64,000 bases of DNA, from the NCBI GenBank assembly GCA_963720705.1, contig CAVRGJ010000001.1, positions 124,001 to 188,000 of the forward strand. Reading direction: 5' to 3'. Within the stretch, counting starts at the first letter, position 1, and each line of letters starts with the position of its first letter. Position numbers and translations under genes: made by a program. Source of the DNA: DASWJZ01 sp963720705 (GTDB taxonomy: Bacteria; Pseudomonadota; Alphaproteobacteria; Rhizobiales; Afifellaceae). Below, piece after piece: positions 33,968 through 43,160 of the stretch. Under the pieces are notes generated by a model, which searched no databases, was not told where the DNA came from, and saw nothing but the letters and a program-made list of their open reading frames with translations.

Positions 33968-36019
33968 TCAAGCCGCCTGCTGCTTCGCGTGCGCCAGGAT
34001 GTCGTCAGCGAGGCGTCCGGTGACCTCCGCCATCTTGTCGAACTCGGCGGTGAAGGTTCCGACGCCGGCGGTGGCGGAGCGGAGCTCGATGATCAGGTCG
34101 GCGATCTCCGCCTCCGGGATCAGCGCCTCGACCACGTCCCAGCCGTGCCAGCCGGGCCGCGCGTCGAAGCCCATGAGCTGACCACGGCGGCCGGAGACGA
34201 TGGCGTTCACTCGCGCCGTGTTTTCGCTCGGCACGGCGACCTTCACCCGAAGCACCGGCTCAAGCAGCACCGGTCGCGCTTCCGGCAAAGCCTCGCGCAT
34301 GCCCAAAATGCCGGCCATCTTGAACGCCTGGTCGGAGGAATCGACATCGTGATAGGAACCGTCGGTCAGCGTCACCCCAACGTCGACCACGGGGAAGCCG
34401 CCGAGCGGCCCGTTCTTCAGCGCCTCGCGCACCCCCTGCTCGACCGCCGGGATATAATTCTTCGGCACGACGCCGCCGGTGATCGTATCGTCGAAGACGA
34501 AGCCTGAGCCGCGCGGCAGCGGCTTCACCTCCAGGACCACGTCGCCGAACTGCCCGTGCCCGCCCGACTGCTTCTTGTGGCGGCCGCGCTTCTCGACGGT
34601 TGCGCGGATCGTCTCGCGATAGGGGACGAGCGCGCGGCGTGTCTCGAGCTTCAGCCCGAAACGACTGGTCAGCCGCTCGACGGCGACGCGAAGATGCATC
34701 TCGCCCTGCCCGCCGAGCAGCGTCTCGCCGGTATCCTGGCGATGGTCGACGCTGAGCGAGGGATCTTCCTCCACCATCCGCTGAAGCGCCGAGGAGAGCT
34801 TCACTTCGTCCTTGCGCTCGGACGGATTCACGACCTGCCGCAGGACCGGTTGCGGCGCCGGCGGAATGGCGAGCTGTTTCACCTCCGCGCCCTTCGGCCC
34901 CAAAGTGTCCCCGGTCTGCGCCGACTCCACCTTGCCAAGCGCCACCGTCTCGCCCGCCTCGGCGGCGCCGCGCTTCGTCGATTTCTGCCCGACCAGCCGA
35001 TAGATGCCGGAGACCTTGCCAGTCTCCCCGCGCGCGGTCTGCAGCTCCATCGCGTCGTCGACCTTTCCGGCGAGCACGCGCGCAAGCGAGAGCTTGCCGG
35101 CGTGGCTGGTGTGGATGGTCTTCAAAACCTGCAAAAGCGTCTTCGACGTATCGGAAACGCCGAGACGCGCGCGCGTCTCCTCGATATTCGGCGCCTCATG
35201 GCGGAGCGCCTTCAAGAGCCTGAGAATACCGTTGCCGTTCAGGGCGGAGCCGATCAGCACCGGCACGATCTGCCCGGCGCGGAGTTCGGCGACGAGGTCG
35301 GAGAACACCTTGTCGCGCGGCGGCTGGATATCCTCCAGGAGCTGCTCCATCAAAGCGTCGTCGTGGTCGGCGAGGCGCTCCAGCATCGAAAAGCGCGCCT
35401 CGTCGCGGCGCGGCTTCTCGTTCGGATCGAGCTCGATCACCTGGCTTTCGGCGTGCTCGCGGTAGACGAAGGCGCGGTCGAGCGCGAGGTCGATGAAGCC
35501 GGTGGCGATCTCGTTCTTCCAGATCGGAATCTGGCGCAGCACCAGCGGCGTCTCGGAAGCGGGCTGCAGCAACTGAAGCGCGTCGCGCACGCCCATCGAC
35601 GCCTTGTCGATCTTGTTCAGGAAAAGGAAATGGGGAATGCCGCGCTCTTCGAGGTGGCGGAGCACGACCTGCAACGCCGGAATCTTCTTCTCGTCGGGCT
35701 CGGCGACGACGATCGCCGCGTCGACCCCGGCGACGAGCGGCTCGCTCTCGTAGCTGAACTCCACCGAGCCGGGGCAATCGAGAAAGGTGAACGCCTCGTC
35801 CATGAAGCTCGTCTCGGCGACGTTCAGCTCCACGCTCATCGAATGGGCGCGCGCCTCGGGCGAGGAATCGCCGACCGTGTTCCCGTTCGCCACCACGCCC
35901 GGCTTTTCCACAGCGCCGGTGCGGGCGAGGATTGCCTCAAGCAGGCTGGTCTTGCCGCTCGCAAACGGTCCCACGATCGCAAAGCATCTGGGGCCGGTCT
36001 TGCGTCCATTGTCGCTCAT
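33968..36019 (-). CDS. Elongation factor G-like GTPase (non-canonical)
   Basis: 683 residues with the EF-G domain order. The P-loop is GPFASGKTSLLE; G3 reads DCPGSVEF where EF-G has DTPGHVDF; G4 is LNKIDK. Domain II follows (LARVLAGKVDDAM), then domain III (GGQGEMHLRVAVERL), domain IV (VEKRGRHKKQSGGHGQFGDV) and domain V (VPSENTARVNAIVSGRRGQL). The substitution of the catalytic His by Ser and loss of the RGITI switch I motif distinguish it from the housekeeping factor. EF-G-like paralogues of this kind are common but uncharacterised. Cytoplasmic. Standalone gene. Confidence 0.85.
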   Translation of the reverse strand: MSDNGRKTGPRCFAIVGPFASGKTSLLEAILARTGAVEKPGVVANGNTVGDSSPEARAHSMSVELNVAETSFMDEAFTFLDCPGSVEFSYESEPLVAGVDAAIVVAEPDEKKIPALQVVLRHLEERGIPHFLFLNKIDKASMGVRDALQLLQPASETPLVLRQIPIWKNEIATGFIDLALDRAFVYREHAESQVIELDPNEKPRRDEARFSMLERLADHDDALMEQLLEDIQPPRDKVFSDLVAELRAGQIVPVLIGSALNGNGILRLLKALRHEAPNIEETRARLGVSDTSKTLLQVLKTIHTSHAGKLSLARVLAGKVDDAMELQTARGETGKVSGIYRLVGQKSTKRGAAEAGETVALGKVESAQTGDTLGPKGAEVKQLAIPPAPQPVLRQVVNPSERKDEVKLSSALQRMVEEDPSLSVDHRQDTGETLLGGQGEMHLRVAVERLTSRFGLKLETRRALVPYRETIRATVEKRGRHKKQSGGHGQFGDVVLEVKPLPRGSGFVFDDTITGGVVPKNYIPAVEQGVREALKNGPLGGFPVVDVGVTLTDGSYHDVDSSDQAFKMAGILGMREALPEARPVLLEPVLRVKVAVPSENTARVNAIVSGRRGQLMGFDARPGWHGWDVVEALIPEAEIADLIIELRSATAGVGTFTAEFDKMAEVTGRLADDILAHAKQQAA

Positions 36020-36266
36020 GTCTTCTCCCTGCCTCGCCGGGGTCTCTCAAAGCCCCGATTGCGGCCCAAGGGGAAGCAGAACGCCAATTCAAGCCTTACG
36101 CCCGGCCCTGAAAGGGCCTTCGACGACAGGTCCGCCACGAATTTTCGCCCCACTTCCGGAGCCGGCTTTCTTGATCGTCTCAGGCGGGATAGAGTTTGGC
36201 AAGGGCTGCGGGAAAGCGTTGGGGGTGCCGGTGCGGCCCGGCGGCGAATCGGGTAGGAGGGCAACG

Positions 36267-36695
36267 ATGTCTGCAGCAATTCGGTTATCGGCGGCGCTCG
36301 CGCTTCTTTTCGGACTGACCTCCGCGCAAGCGGCGGACTACGGCGGGCAGTCGGCGTCACCCATGATGATGCACGACGACTGCGGCAGTTCCGGCGTGCT
36401 TGGCCGCATCAAAAGCCGTTTCGCGTACGCCGAGCGAAATACCTGGCACCGCGGCTTCGTCATCGCCTCGATTGGCAATCCGCGGCCGAGCGGCCATCCC
36501 TTCGCCGAGCCGGGATGGGTCAAGCGCGACTATTGCCGGGCAGACACCGTCATGAGCGACGGGAGCGCGCATCCGGTCTTCTACGTGGTGGAGCATGGGC
36601 TCGGCTTCGCCGGCATCGGCCGCGACGTCGACTTCTGCGTGCCCGGCCTCGATCCGTGGCATGTCCACGACGGCGATTGCCGAACCGTCAGATGA
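36267..36695 (+). CDS. Secreted protein of unknown function
   Basis: A 142-residue protein with a signal peptide (AALALLFGLTSAQA, cleaved before ADYGG). The mature part has a short Met-rich stretch (SPMMMHDDCG), then NTWHRGFVIASIGNPRPSGH, FAEPGWVKRDYCRADTV, GLGFAGIGRDVDFCVPGLDP and WHVHDGDCRTV. Four conserved-looking cysteines suggest disulfides. I recall similar periplasmic proteins only in Hyphomicrobiales and know no function. The SD sequence TAGGAGG is strong. The 247-base gap upstream has no gene I can support. Confidence 0.7.
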   Translation: MSAAIRLSAALALLFGLTSAQAADYGGQSASPMMMHDDCGSSGVLGRIKSRFAYAERNTWHRGFVIASIGNPRPSGHPFAEPGWVKRDYCRADTVMSDGSAHPVFYVVEHGLGFAGIGRDVDFCVPGLDPWHVHDGDCRTVR

Positions 36696-36787
36696 ACTCG
36701 GCCGTGTGACCCAATGAGGACGACGAGCGGGCTTCCGCTCGGGTCCCTTTTTTGCCGTCTCCCGAAACTGCGCTGAAATATCAGGCG

Positions 36788-37399
36788 ATGACAGCCATGT
36801 GGACGCTCAGGAGCGCGGCGGCCTCGCCGTTCGTCCGAAAAGTTCGGATCGCCGCCGCAATCTGCGGGCTCGCCGATCGCATCGATGCACAGGTGACCGA
36901 CACGACCGACGCGGCCGGCCCGCTCAGGCGCGAGAATCCGCTCGGCAAGATTCCGGCGCTCGCGCTGGAAGACGGGACGGTGCTCTATGATTCGCGCGTG
37001 ATCGCGGAATTCCTCGACGCGGAGGCCGGCGGCGGCGTCATCATCCCGAAAGGCGTGGAGCGCTTCCGCGTGCTCACCCTGCAGGCGCTTGCCGATGGCG
37101 TCATGGATGCCTCCGTGCTTCTCGTCTACGAAGGCCGCTGGCGCATACCCGAGACGCATAGCGCGCGGTGGGTCGACCATCAGAGGGGCAAGGTCGAGCG
37201 CGCTCTCTCGGTGCTCGAAGCCGCCCCGCCGAAGCTTTCCGGCACGCCGAATATCGGCCAAATCGCTGTCGCCTGCGCGCTCGGCTATCAGGACCTCCGC
37301 TTCGCCGGCGAATGGCGGGAGCACTATCCGAAGCTCGTCGCCTGGCTCGACGATTTTGCTGCAAGGGTGCCGAGCTTCGAAGAGACGAAGCCGAGCTAA
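36788..37399 (+). CDS. Glutathione S-transferase family protein
   Basis: 203 residues from the ATG at 36788 (MTAMWTLRSAAASPFVRKVR); an ATG at 36752 adds 12 unlikely residues. The thioredoxin-like N-terminal domain has SPFVRKVRIAAAICGL (catalytic Ser position), NPLGKIPALALEDG (cis-Pro) and DSRVIAEFLDAE. The all-helical C-terminal domain contains LADGVMDASVLLVYEGRW and PNIGQIAVACALGYQDLRF. It resembles YibF-type GSTs. It conjugates or reduces an unknown electrophile in the cytoplasm. Confidence 0.85.
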   Translation: MTAMWTLRSAAASPFVRKVRIAAAICGLADRIDAQVTDTTDAAGPLRRENPLGKIPALALEDGTVLYDSRVIAEFLDAEAGGGVIIPKGVERFRVLTLQALADGVMDASVLLVYEGRWRIPETHSARWVDHQRGKVERALSVLEAAPPKLSGTPNIGQIAVACALGYQDLRFAGEWREHYPKLVAWLDDFAARVPSFEETKPS

Positions 37400-37556
37400 G
37401 GCCTGCGCCCGGCCGCCGGCGTCATAGCCCTCCCCTATCGTAACGGCAGCGATCCGGCATTTCCGCCGACCCAGAAAAGTTGGGAAGTTCCCGAAATCGG
37501 CATCCGATGCCGAGAAATGCGCGTGGCCGGTCGGCCACGATCGAGGGAGCAAGCCC

Positions 37557-38618
37557 ATGAACATGCATTCGGAAATCGCGCCGAAGAAGGCGACGAAGGC
37601 ACCGGCGGCGACGAAAACCATCAACCTCGCGCTACAGGGCGGCGGCGCCCATGGCGCTTTTGCCTGGGGCGTGCTCGACCGGCTGCTCGAGGACGAGCGG
37701 ATCGGTTTTGAGGGAATCAGCGCCACGAGCGCCGGCGCGGCGAACGCCGCCGTGCTTGCCTACGGCCTCTCGGTCGGCGGCAGGGAAGGCGCGCAGCGGG
37801 CGCTCAAAACCTTCTGGCGGCGGATCGCCCGCTCGGCGATGTTCTCGCCGCTGCAGCCTTCGCCCTTCGACCGGCTCACCCACAATCACGGCCTGGAAAA
37901 TTCGCCGGCCTACCTTGCCTTCGACATTCTCTCCCGGGTGTTCTCGCCCTATCAGCTCAATCCGCTCAACATCAACCCGCTGAAACAGGTGCTCGAAGAA
38001 GTCGTCGACTTCGAGAAGCTGCAGCGCGACTGCGCGGTGAAGCTCTATCTCTCCGCGACCAACGTCCGCACCTGCAAGGTGAAGGTCTTCACCGGCGCGG
38101 AAGTCTGCGCCGACGCGGTGCTTGCCTCGACCTGCCTCCCCTTCATGTTCCAGGCGGTGGAGATCCGCGGCGAGCACTATTGGGACGGCGGCTATATGGG
38201 AAACCCGGCCATCTTCCCGCTCATCTACAATTGCGACAGCGCCGATGTCGTCATCGTGCACATCAACCCGGCGGAGCGTCCGGACGTGCCGACCAATGCG
38301 CGCGACATCATGAACCGCATCAACGAGATCAGCTTCAACTCCTCGCTCATGCGCGAGATGCGGGCGATCTCCTTCGTCACCAAGCTGATCGAGGACGGCA
38401 AGCTCAAGGAAGGCGACGCCAAGCACATGCTCTTGCACGCGATCGAGGCCGACGATGTCATGCGCGGCCTTGGCGTAGCGTCAAAGCTCAACGCCGATTG
38501 GGAATTCCTGATGCACCTCCACGCGATCGGCCGCGAGCGCGCGGAAGCCTGGCTCGAAACGAACTTCGACAAGCTCGGCAAGGAATCGAGCGTCGATATC
38601 CGCGCCCGCTATCTCTGA
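37557..38618 (+). CDS. Patatin-like phospholipase
   Basis: A 353-residue serine hydrolase. The oxyanion-hole motif is LALQGGGAHGAFAWG at about residues 25-39. The nucleophile elbow reads GISATSAGAANAA, with ATSAG in place of the usual GxSxG. The catalytic Asp is in HYWDGGYMGNPAIFP. C-terminal helices include ISFVTKLIEDGKLKEGDAKH. Family members release fatty acids from phospholipids or storage polymers. Standalone gene with an intrinsic terminator directly after it. Cytosolic or membrane-associated; no signal peptide. Confidence 0.85.
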   Translation: MNMHSEIAPKKATKAPAATKTINLALQGGGAHGAFAWGVLDRLLEDERIGFEGISATSAGAANAAVLAYGLSVGGREGAQRALKTFWRRIARSAMFSPLQPSPFDRLTHNHGLENSPAYLAFDILSRVFSPYQLNPLNINPLKQVLEEVVDFEKLQRDCAVKLYLSATNVRTCKVKVFTGAEVCADAVLASTCLPFMFQAVEIRGEHYWDGGYMGNPAIFPLIYNCDSADVVIVHINPAERPDVPTNARDIMNRINEISFNSSLMREMRAISFVTKLIEDGKLKEGDAKHMLLHAIEADDVMRGLGVASKLNADWEFLMHLHAIGRERAEAWLETNFDKLGKESSVDIRARYL

Positions 38619-38656
38619 TTTGCCTCCCCGAAAGACCTCCCTCCTCCCGTAGACTT

Positions 38657-38685
38657 GGCCCGGACGCAACGTCCGGGCCTTTTTC
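38657..38685 (+). terminator. Intrinsic terminator after the patatin gene
   Basis: GGCCCGGACG (38657-38666) and CGTCCGGGCC (38670-38679) are exact complements around a CAA loop, followed by TTTTTC. This is the strongest terminator in the window. Confidence 0.9.
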
Positions 38686-38706
38686 TGAGAGCTGCCCGCC
38701 TCTGAG

Positions 38707-38816
38707 TTTGTCGTCATTGCCGGGCTTGACCCGGCAATCCGTTCCGTCGCGCCCCCGACTTGCCGGAACGTCACGGAATGGATTCCCGAATCAAGTCCGG
38801 GCACGACGCCAGTTCT
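38707..38816. repeat. Alphaproteobacterial CATTGCCGGGCTTG repeat, copy 1
   Basis: Contains CGTCATTGCCGGGCTTGACC followed by CGGCAATCC. A complementary GTCCGGGCACGACG arm follows after a CGTTCCGTCGC/GGAATGG segment, giving a long imperfect hairpin. A related unit lies at 40773. Such elements are abundant between Hyphomicrobiales genes. Confidence 0.8.
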
Positions 38817-38958
38817 AAAAGGCTCATACCCGCGCATTTCTGAATAGCCGCGTTCTATCAAATCCGTTCGCACTCGGTATTTCCGTTAGTGCGCCCGTTT
38901 CCCGATGCTTGCTCCCATGCCGGACACGTCGTCCCGGCGAAGATTCAGGAGACAAGCG

Positions 38959-39429
38959 ATGTTGAAAGGAATGAAGACCTCCGCGCTCGTCGTCGGACTG
39001 CTTGCCGGCGTCGTGTTCGCGGGAACAGCCTTCGCCGGTGAATGCCCGGCGGACAAGAAGATGGCGAATGCGCGCGAGCCCGTGAAGGTCGAGGCGGTTG
39101 GCGTCACCGATACCGTGCTCGCGATGCTTCCGCTCGCCGACGAGGGACCGATGCTGAAGGACCGCAAGATGCGCGTCCGCAAGCTCACGATCGAATCCGG
39201 CGGCATCGTTCCGTGGCACAGCCACGGCGACCGGCCGGCGCTGATCTACATCATCGAAGGCGAGATCAACGAATACGCCAGCAACTGCGCCGCCCCGATC
39301 GTCCACGGGCCCGGCGACGTTGCCGTCGAATCGCACGAAGTGGCGCATTGGTGGAAGAATCTCAGCAACGGCACCGTCACGCTGCTCTCGTTCGACATCA
39401 TGCACGACGAGAACGATCACGCGATGTGA
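38959..39429 (+). CDS. Secreted cupin-domain protein
   Basis: A 156-residue protein with a signal peptide (TSALVVGLLAGVVFAGTAFA, then GECPADKK). The cupin barrel has the metal-binding first motif IVPWHSHGDRPALIYIIEGE (two His and a Glu-containing segment) and the second motif GPGDVAVESHEVAHWWKN. Cupins of this kind are periplasmic and their ligands are mostly unknown. The start ATG at 38959 follows CAGGAG. It may share a transcript with the MFS gene 109 bases downstream. Confidence 0.8.
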   Translation: MLKGMKTSALVVGLLAGVVFAGTAFAGECPADKKMANAREPVKVEAVGVTDTVLAMLPLADEGPMLKDRKMRVRKLTIESGGIVPWHSHGDRPALIYIIEGEINEYASNCAAPIVHGPGDVAVESHEVAHWWKNLSNGTVTLLSFDIMHDENDHAM

Positions 39430-39538
39430 CCGCACTTGGGTCACGACGGAAGGCGCGGCGTCCAGCCCCACCCCCACAAACGGACGCCGCGCCTTTCACT
39501 TCTCTACCTGACGACTTGCCCCGATCCGGGAGGACAAA

Positions 39539-40753
39539 ATGCAGAACCGCTCGATCATCGGACCCGCCTTCCGCCGCTCTTGCGTGATCGGGCTGGTCGC
39601 TTTCCTGACCGTCATCGACCTTTTCGCCGCACAGGCGATCCTGCCGGCGCTCGCACATGCCTATAACGTGACGCCGGCGGCGATGGGCCTTGCTGTCAAC
39701 GCCTCGACGTTCGGGATGGCGGCGGGCGGGCTCGCGGTCGCCTTCTTCAGCCGCAAGATCAACCGCCGGCTCGGCGTGCTCGTGAGTCTCGCGGTCCTTT
39801 CGATCCCGACCTCGCTTCTTGCGATCGCGCCGGACCTCACCGTCTTCACGGCGCTTCGCGTCGTGCAGGGGCTTTGCATGTCAACGGCCTTCGCGCTGAC
39901 CCTTGCTTATCTCGGCGAGCGCTGCAGCGCCGCCGACGGGGCCGCCGCGTCGGCCGCCTACATCACCGGCAACGTCGCGAGCAACCTCTTCGGCCGGCTG
40001 ATGGCTGCCGCCGTCGCCGACCATCTCGGCCTCCCCGCCAGCTTCGTGATGCTCGCCGCGCTCAATCTTTCCGGCGCCGTTCTCGTCTATTTCTGGCTGG
40101 CACGGACGCCGCCGATGGCCGACATGGGCCCGTCGAAGCAGCCCTCGCCGCTCGCCGCCATGCTCATGCACTTCCGCACGCCCGAGCTCCGCGCCGCTTT
40201 CGGCATCGGCTTCTGCATCCTCTTCGCCTTCATCGGCACGTTCACCTACGTGAACTTCGTGCTGGTGCGTGCGCCGCTCTCGCTCTCGATGATGGGCGTC
40301 GGCTTCGTCTATTTCGTCTTCCTGCCCTCGATCGTGACGACGCCGGTCGCCGGCAGCGTGGCGCAGCGTTTCGGCACGCAGACGACGCTTCGCGCCTCGC
40401 TCGCGCTCGCCGCGCTCGGCCTGCCGCTCCTCCTGGTGCCGAATCTTCCCGCCGTGCTTCTCGGCCTGGCGCTGATCGGCGTCGGCACTTTCTTCGCGCA
40501 GGCGACGGCGACCGGCTTCGTCAGCCGCGCCGCGGCGAGCGACCGCGCCTCGGCGAGCGGCATCTACCTCGCCTCCTACTTCTTCGGCGGGCTCGTCGGG
40601 AGCGCCGTGCTCGGCCAGATCTTCGACCGCATCGGCTGGGCAGCCTGTGTCGGCGGTATCGGCGTATCGCTCTTGGTCGCCGCGTTCCTCGCCGGGCTCT
40701 TGAAGATGTCGCCTGCGCCGCGATACGCGGGGCGACTCGCCGTCAGCCGGTAA
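39539..40753 (+). CDS. Major facilitator superfamily transporter
   Basis: 404 residues with about 12 membrane helices: CVIGLVAFLTVIDLFAAQAI in helix 1, GMAAGGLAVAFFSRKINRRL with the loop 2-3 motif, RVVQGLCMSTAFALTLAYLG, FGIGFCILFAFIGTFTYVNF, and IYLASYFFGGLVGSAVLGQI. It is closest to YnfM/AraJ-type drug or sugar-efflux permeases. The substrate is unknown. It starts just after the cupin gene, which might be functionally linked. Confidence 0.85.
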   Translation: MQNRSIIGPAFRRSCVIGLVAFLTVIDLFAAQAILPALAHAYNVTPAAMGLAVNASTFGMAAGGLAVAFFSRKINRRLGVLVSLAVLSIPTSLLAIAPDLTVFTALRVVQGLCMSTAFALTLAYLGERCSAADGAAASAAYITGNVASNLFGRLMAAAVADHLGLPASFVMLAALNLSGAVLVYFWLARTPPMADMGPSKQPSPLAAMLMHFRTPELRAAFGIGFCILFAFIGTFTYVNFVLVRAPLSLSMMGVGFVYFVFLPSIVTTPVAGSVAQRFGTQTTLRASLALAALGLPLLLVPNLPAVLLGLALIGVGTFFAQATATGFVSRAAASDRASASGIYLASYFFGGLVGSAVLGQIFDRIGWAACVGGIGVSLLVAAFLAGLLKMSPAPRYAGRLAVSR

Positions 40754-40772
40754 GCGATCCCTCCTCTTAAAC

Positions 40773-40872
40773 TCGTCATTGCCGGGCTTGGCCCGGCAAT
40801 CCATTCCGTCGCGGTCGCGACTAGAGGAGACGTTACGGAATGGGTGACCGGATCAAGTCCGGGCATGACGAC
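40773..40872. repeat. Alphaproteobacterial CATTGCCGGGCTTG repeat, copy 2
   Basis: CGTCATTGCCGGGCTTGGCC at the left and AAGTCCGGGCATGACGACG at the right form the arms of a long imperfect hairpin. Inner arms are CCATTCCGTCGC and GTTACGGAATGG. The same design as copy 1 at 38707. Confidence 0.8.
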
Positions 40873-40889
40873 GTGGGGATGGAGTGAAG

Positions 40890-40993
40890 CGGCGCCGCAA
40901 GACGGCTCCCTTGCCCTTCATTTGTTTCAAGTCCGGGGAACGGGATCGGTCTTGCGGCGCCGAGCCGCAGCTGCAGATAGAATCAGCTGCGGA
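40890..40993. other. Two adjacent inverted repeats in a 443-base intergenic region
   Basis: CGGCGCCGCAAGAC (40890-40903) and GTCTTGCGGCGCCG (40949-40962) are perfect 14-base arms around a 45-base loop. They are immediately followed by CCGCAGCTG/CAGCTGCGG (about 40966-40993). No T-run is visible. The structure could be a small RNA, an untranslated leader structure of the DUF302 gene, or a repeat element. No gene was seen in 40754-41196. Confidence 0.5.
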
Positions 40994-41196
40994 TTGACAA
41001 AAGCTTAACCATCGCAAACTCGCCGATCCAATGCCGGGTCTGCATGGTTGCGATGCACCCGGCGCACGGCAATAGCGCTCAGTTATCGACACGGAAGCGC
41101 ATCGGCATTTCCGCCGCGACCGCACCCTTCGTATCGATTGCTCCAACGCCCGCGCGACCTTCCGCGCGCGCTCTTGAGACACGAGAGGAGCGATCG

Positions 41197-41676
41197 ATGA
41201 TCCAGAATTTCCTGAAGCTTTCCACGATCTTGCTTATCGCAAGCGTCATCACGGTATCCTGCGCGGCTCTTGGCAGCGCCGGAAGCGAAGGCAACGGCGT
41301 CGTCGTGGTCGACAGCGCCTATCCGGTCGACGAGACCATCACGCGCGTCAAGAAGGACATCGCCGACAAGGGCATCGTGTTCTTCATGGACGTCGACCAG
41401 GCGAAGCTTGCCGCCGGCGCCGATATCAAGCTGAACCCTTCGCACCTGCTGATCTTCGGGAACCCGCCGCTCGGCATCCAGTTCCTGACCTCGAATCCAG
41501 TCTCCGGTCTCGACTGGCCGGTGCGGCTGCTCGTCTTCGAGGACGCGAACGGCAAGGTGAAGATGGCCTACAATGATTTCACCTGGGTGGCGCATCGGCA
41601 CGGGATCACCGACCGCGACGCGCAGTTCAAGATGGCGACGATGGTGATCGAGTCGATCACCTCGGCAGCGCGTTAG
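41197..41676 (+). CDS. DUF302 domain protein, secreted or lipoprotein-like
   Basis: A 159-residue protein. The N-terminal helix LSTILLIASVITVSCAALG could be a signal peptide with a lipobox-like VSCA. The DUF302 domain follows: DETITRVKKDIADKGIVFFM, DVDQAKLAAGADIKLNPSHL, IFGNPPLGIQFLTSNPVSGL and DWPVRLLVFEDANGKVKMAY. The family has unknown function, often near thiol or sulfur genes. Start ATG 41197 with GAGAGGAG upstream. The disulfide-reductase-like gene follows after 43 bases, probably in one transcript. Confidence 0.8.
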   Translation: MIQNFLKLSTILLIASVITVSCAALGSAGSEGNGVVVVDSAYPVDETITRVKKDIADKGIVFFMDVDQAKLAAGADIKLNPSHLLIFGNPPLGIQFLTSNPVSGLDWPVRLLVFEDANGKVKMAYNDFTWVAHRHGITDRDAQFKMATMVIESITSAAR

Positions 41677-41719
41677 ACGCGCACCGTGAGGTCACGCGAA
41701 GAAGGCCGGGGAGCAGATC

Positions 41720-43099
41720 ATGGCTGAGAAATTTGACGCGATTGTCATCGGCACCGGGCAGTCCGGGCCGTCGATCGCGCAGCGCATGACCAAAGAGGGG
41801 ATGAAGGTCGCGATCCTCGAGCGGAAGCTCTTCGGCGGGACTTGCGTCAATGTCGGCTGCATCCCGACAAAGGCGCTCGTCGCAAGCGCCCGCGCAGCCC
41901 ACGTCGCGCGGCGCGCCGCGGATTTCGGGGTGACGATCGGCGGCGACATCGCGGTCGACATGAAGCGCGTCAAGGCGCGGAAGGACGCGATCGTTCGATA
42001 CTCGAACGAGAACATCCAGAAGTGGCTGAAGTCCAACCCGGACCTCACCGTGATCCACGGCCACGGCCGCTTCGAGAGCCCGAACACCGTCAGCGTCAAC
42101 GGCCAGCTGCTCGAAGCGCCGAAAATCATCATCAATGTCGGCGGTCACGCCTTCGTGCCCGACGCGCCCGGACTTCAAGAGGTCAACTATCTGACGAGCA
42201 CGTCCATGATGGATGTCGACTTCCTGCCCGAGCATCTCATCGTCATCGGCGGCTCCTATATCGGGCTTGAGTTCGCGCAGATGTATCGCCGCTTCGGCAG
42301 CCGCGTGACGGTGATCGAGATGGCCGACCGCCTGATCCCGCGCGAGGACGCCGACGTTTCCGCTGCCGTGAAGGCAATCCTTGAGAAGGAAGGAATCGAT
42401 GTTCGGCTCAACGCGGAGTGCATCTCGTATGAGAAGCGCGGCGACGACGTCGCCGTCGGCGTGAAGTGCGGAGAAGGCCCGAAGGAGGTCGTCGGCAGCC
42501 ATCTCCTCCTTGCCGTCGGCCGCCGGCCGAACACGCATGATCTCGGGCTCGACAAGGCCGGCGTCGACACCGACGCGCACGGTTATATCGTGGTCGACGA
42601 CAAGCTTCACACCAATGTCGAGGGAATCTTCGCGGTCGGCGACGTGAACGGCCGCGGCGCCTTCACCCACACCTCCTACAACGAATACGAAATCCTTGTC
42701 GCCAACATGTTCGACGGCGACGACCGCAAGATCTCGGATCGCATCACCGCTTACGGCCTCTTCATCGATCCGCCGCTTGGCCGCGTAGGACAGACCGAGC
42801 ATGAGGTTCGGCAGTCCGGCAAGAAGGCGCTGATCGCCACGATGCAGATGACGCGCGTCGGCCGCGCGCGCGAGCGCAGCGAAACCGAGGGCTTCATGAA
42901 GATCCTGGTCGACGCGGAGACGAAGAAAATCCTCGGCGCCTCGATCCTCGGCATCGAGGGCGACGAGGCAATCCACTCCATCCTCGACGTGATGTACGCC
43001 GACGCGCCCTACACGGTCATCACCCGCGCCATGCACATCCACCCGACGGTGAGCGAGCTGATCCCGACGCTGCTCGAAGGCCTGAAGCCGCTCGAATAG
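41720..43099 (+). CDS. Class I pyridine nucleotide-disulfide oxidoreductase (mercuric reductase/lipoamide dehydrogenase-like)
   Basis: A 459-residue flavoprotein. FAD motif AIVIGTGQSGPSIAQRMTKE, redox pair in GGTCVNVGCIPTKALV, NAD-binding IVIGGSYIGLEFAQMYRRFG, FAD-binding VEGIFAVGDVNGRGAF, and C-terminal base His in MHIHPTVSELIPTLL. It lacks the paired C-terminal cysteines of true mercuric reductase. It transfers electrons from NAD(P)H to an unidentified disulfide or quinone. It follows the DUF302 gene closely. Confidence 0.85.
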   Translation: MAEKFDAIVIGTGQSGPSIAQRMTKEGMKVAILERKLFGGTCVNVGCIPTKALVASARAAHVARRAADFGVTIGGDIAVDMKRVKARKDAIVRYSNENIQKWLKSNPDLTVIHGHGRFESPNTVSVNGQLLEAPKIIINVGGHAFVPDAPGLQEVNYLTSTSMMDVDFLPEHLIVIGGSYIGLEFAQMYRRFGSRVTVIEMADRLIPREDADVSAAVKAILEKEGIDVRLNAECISYEKRGDDVAVGVKCGEGPKEVVGSHLLLAVGRRPNTHDLGLDKAGVDTDAHGYIVVDDKLHTNVEGIFAVGDVNGRGAFTHTSYNEYEILVANMFDGDDRKISDRITAYGLFIDPPLGRVGQTEHEVRQSGKKALIATMQMTRVGRARERSETEGFMKILVDAETKKILGASILGIEGDEAIHSILDVMYADAPYTVITRAMHIHPTVSELIPTLLEGLKPLE

Positions 43100-43160
43100 C
43101 GGCCACAATCAGCCCTCGTGCCGACTATATCCGCGCCGCTGAGTGCTTGGAGTCGGACGC

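Noticed and set aside
38707..38816. A small RNA gene or attenuator
   Set aside because: The same hairpin design recurs at 40773 after an unrelated gene, so it is a dispersed repeat.
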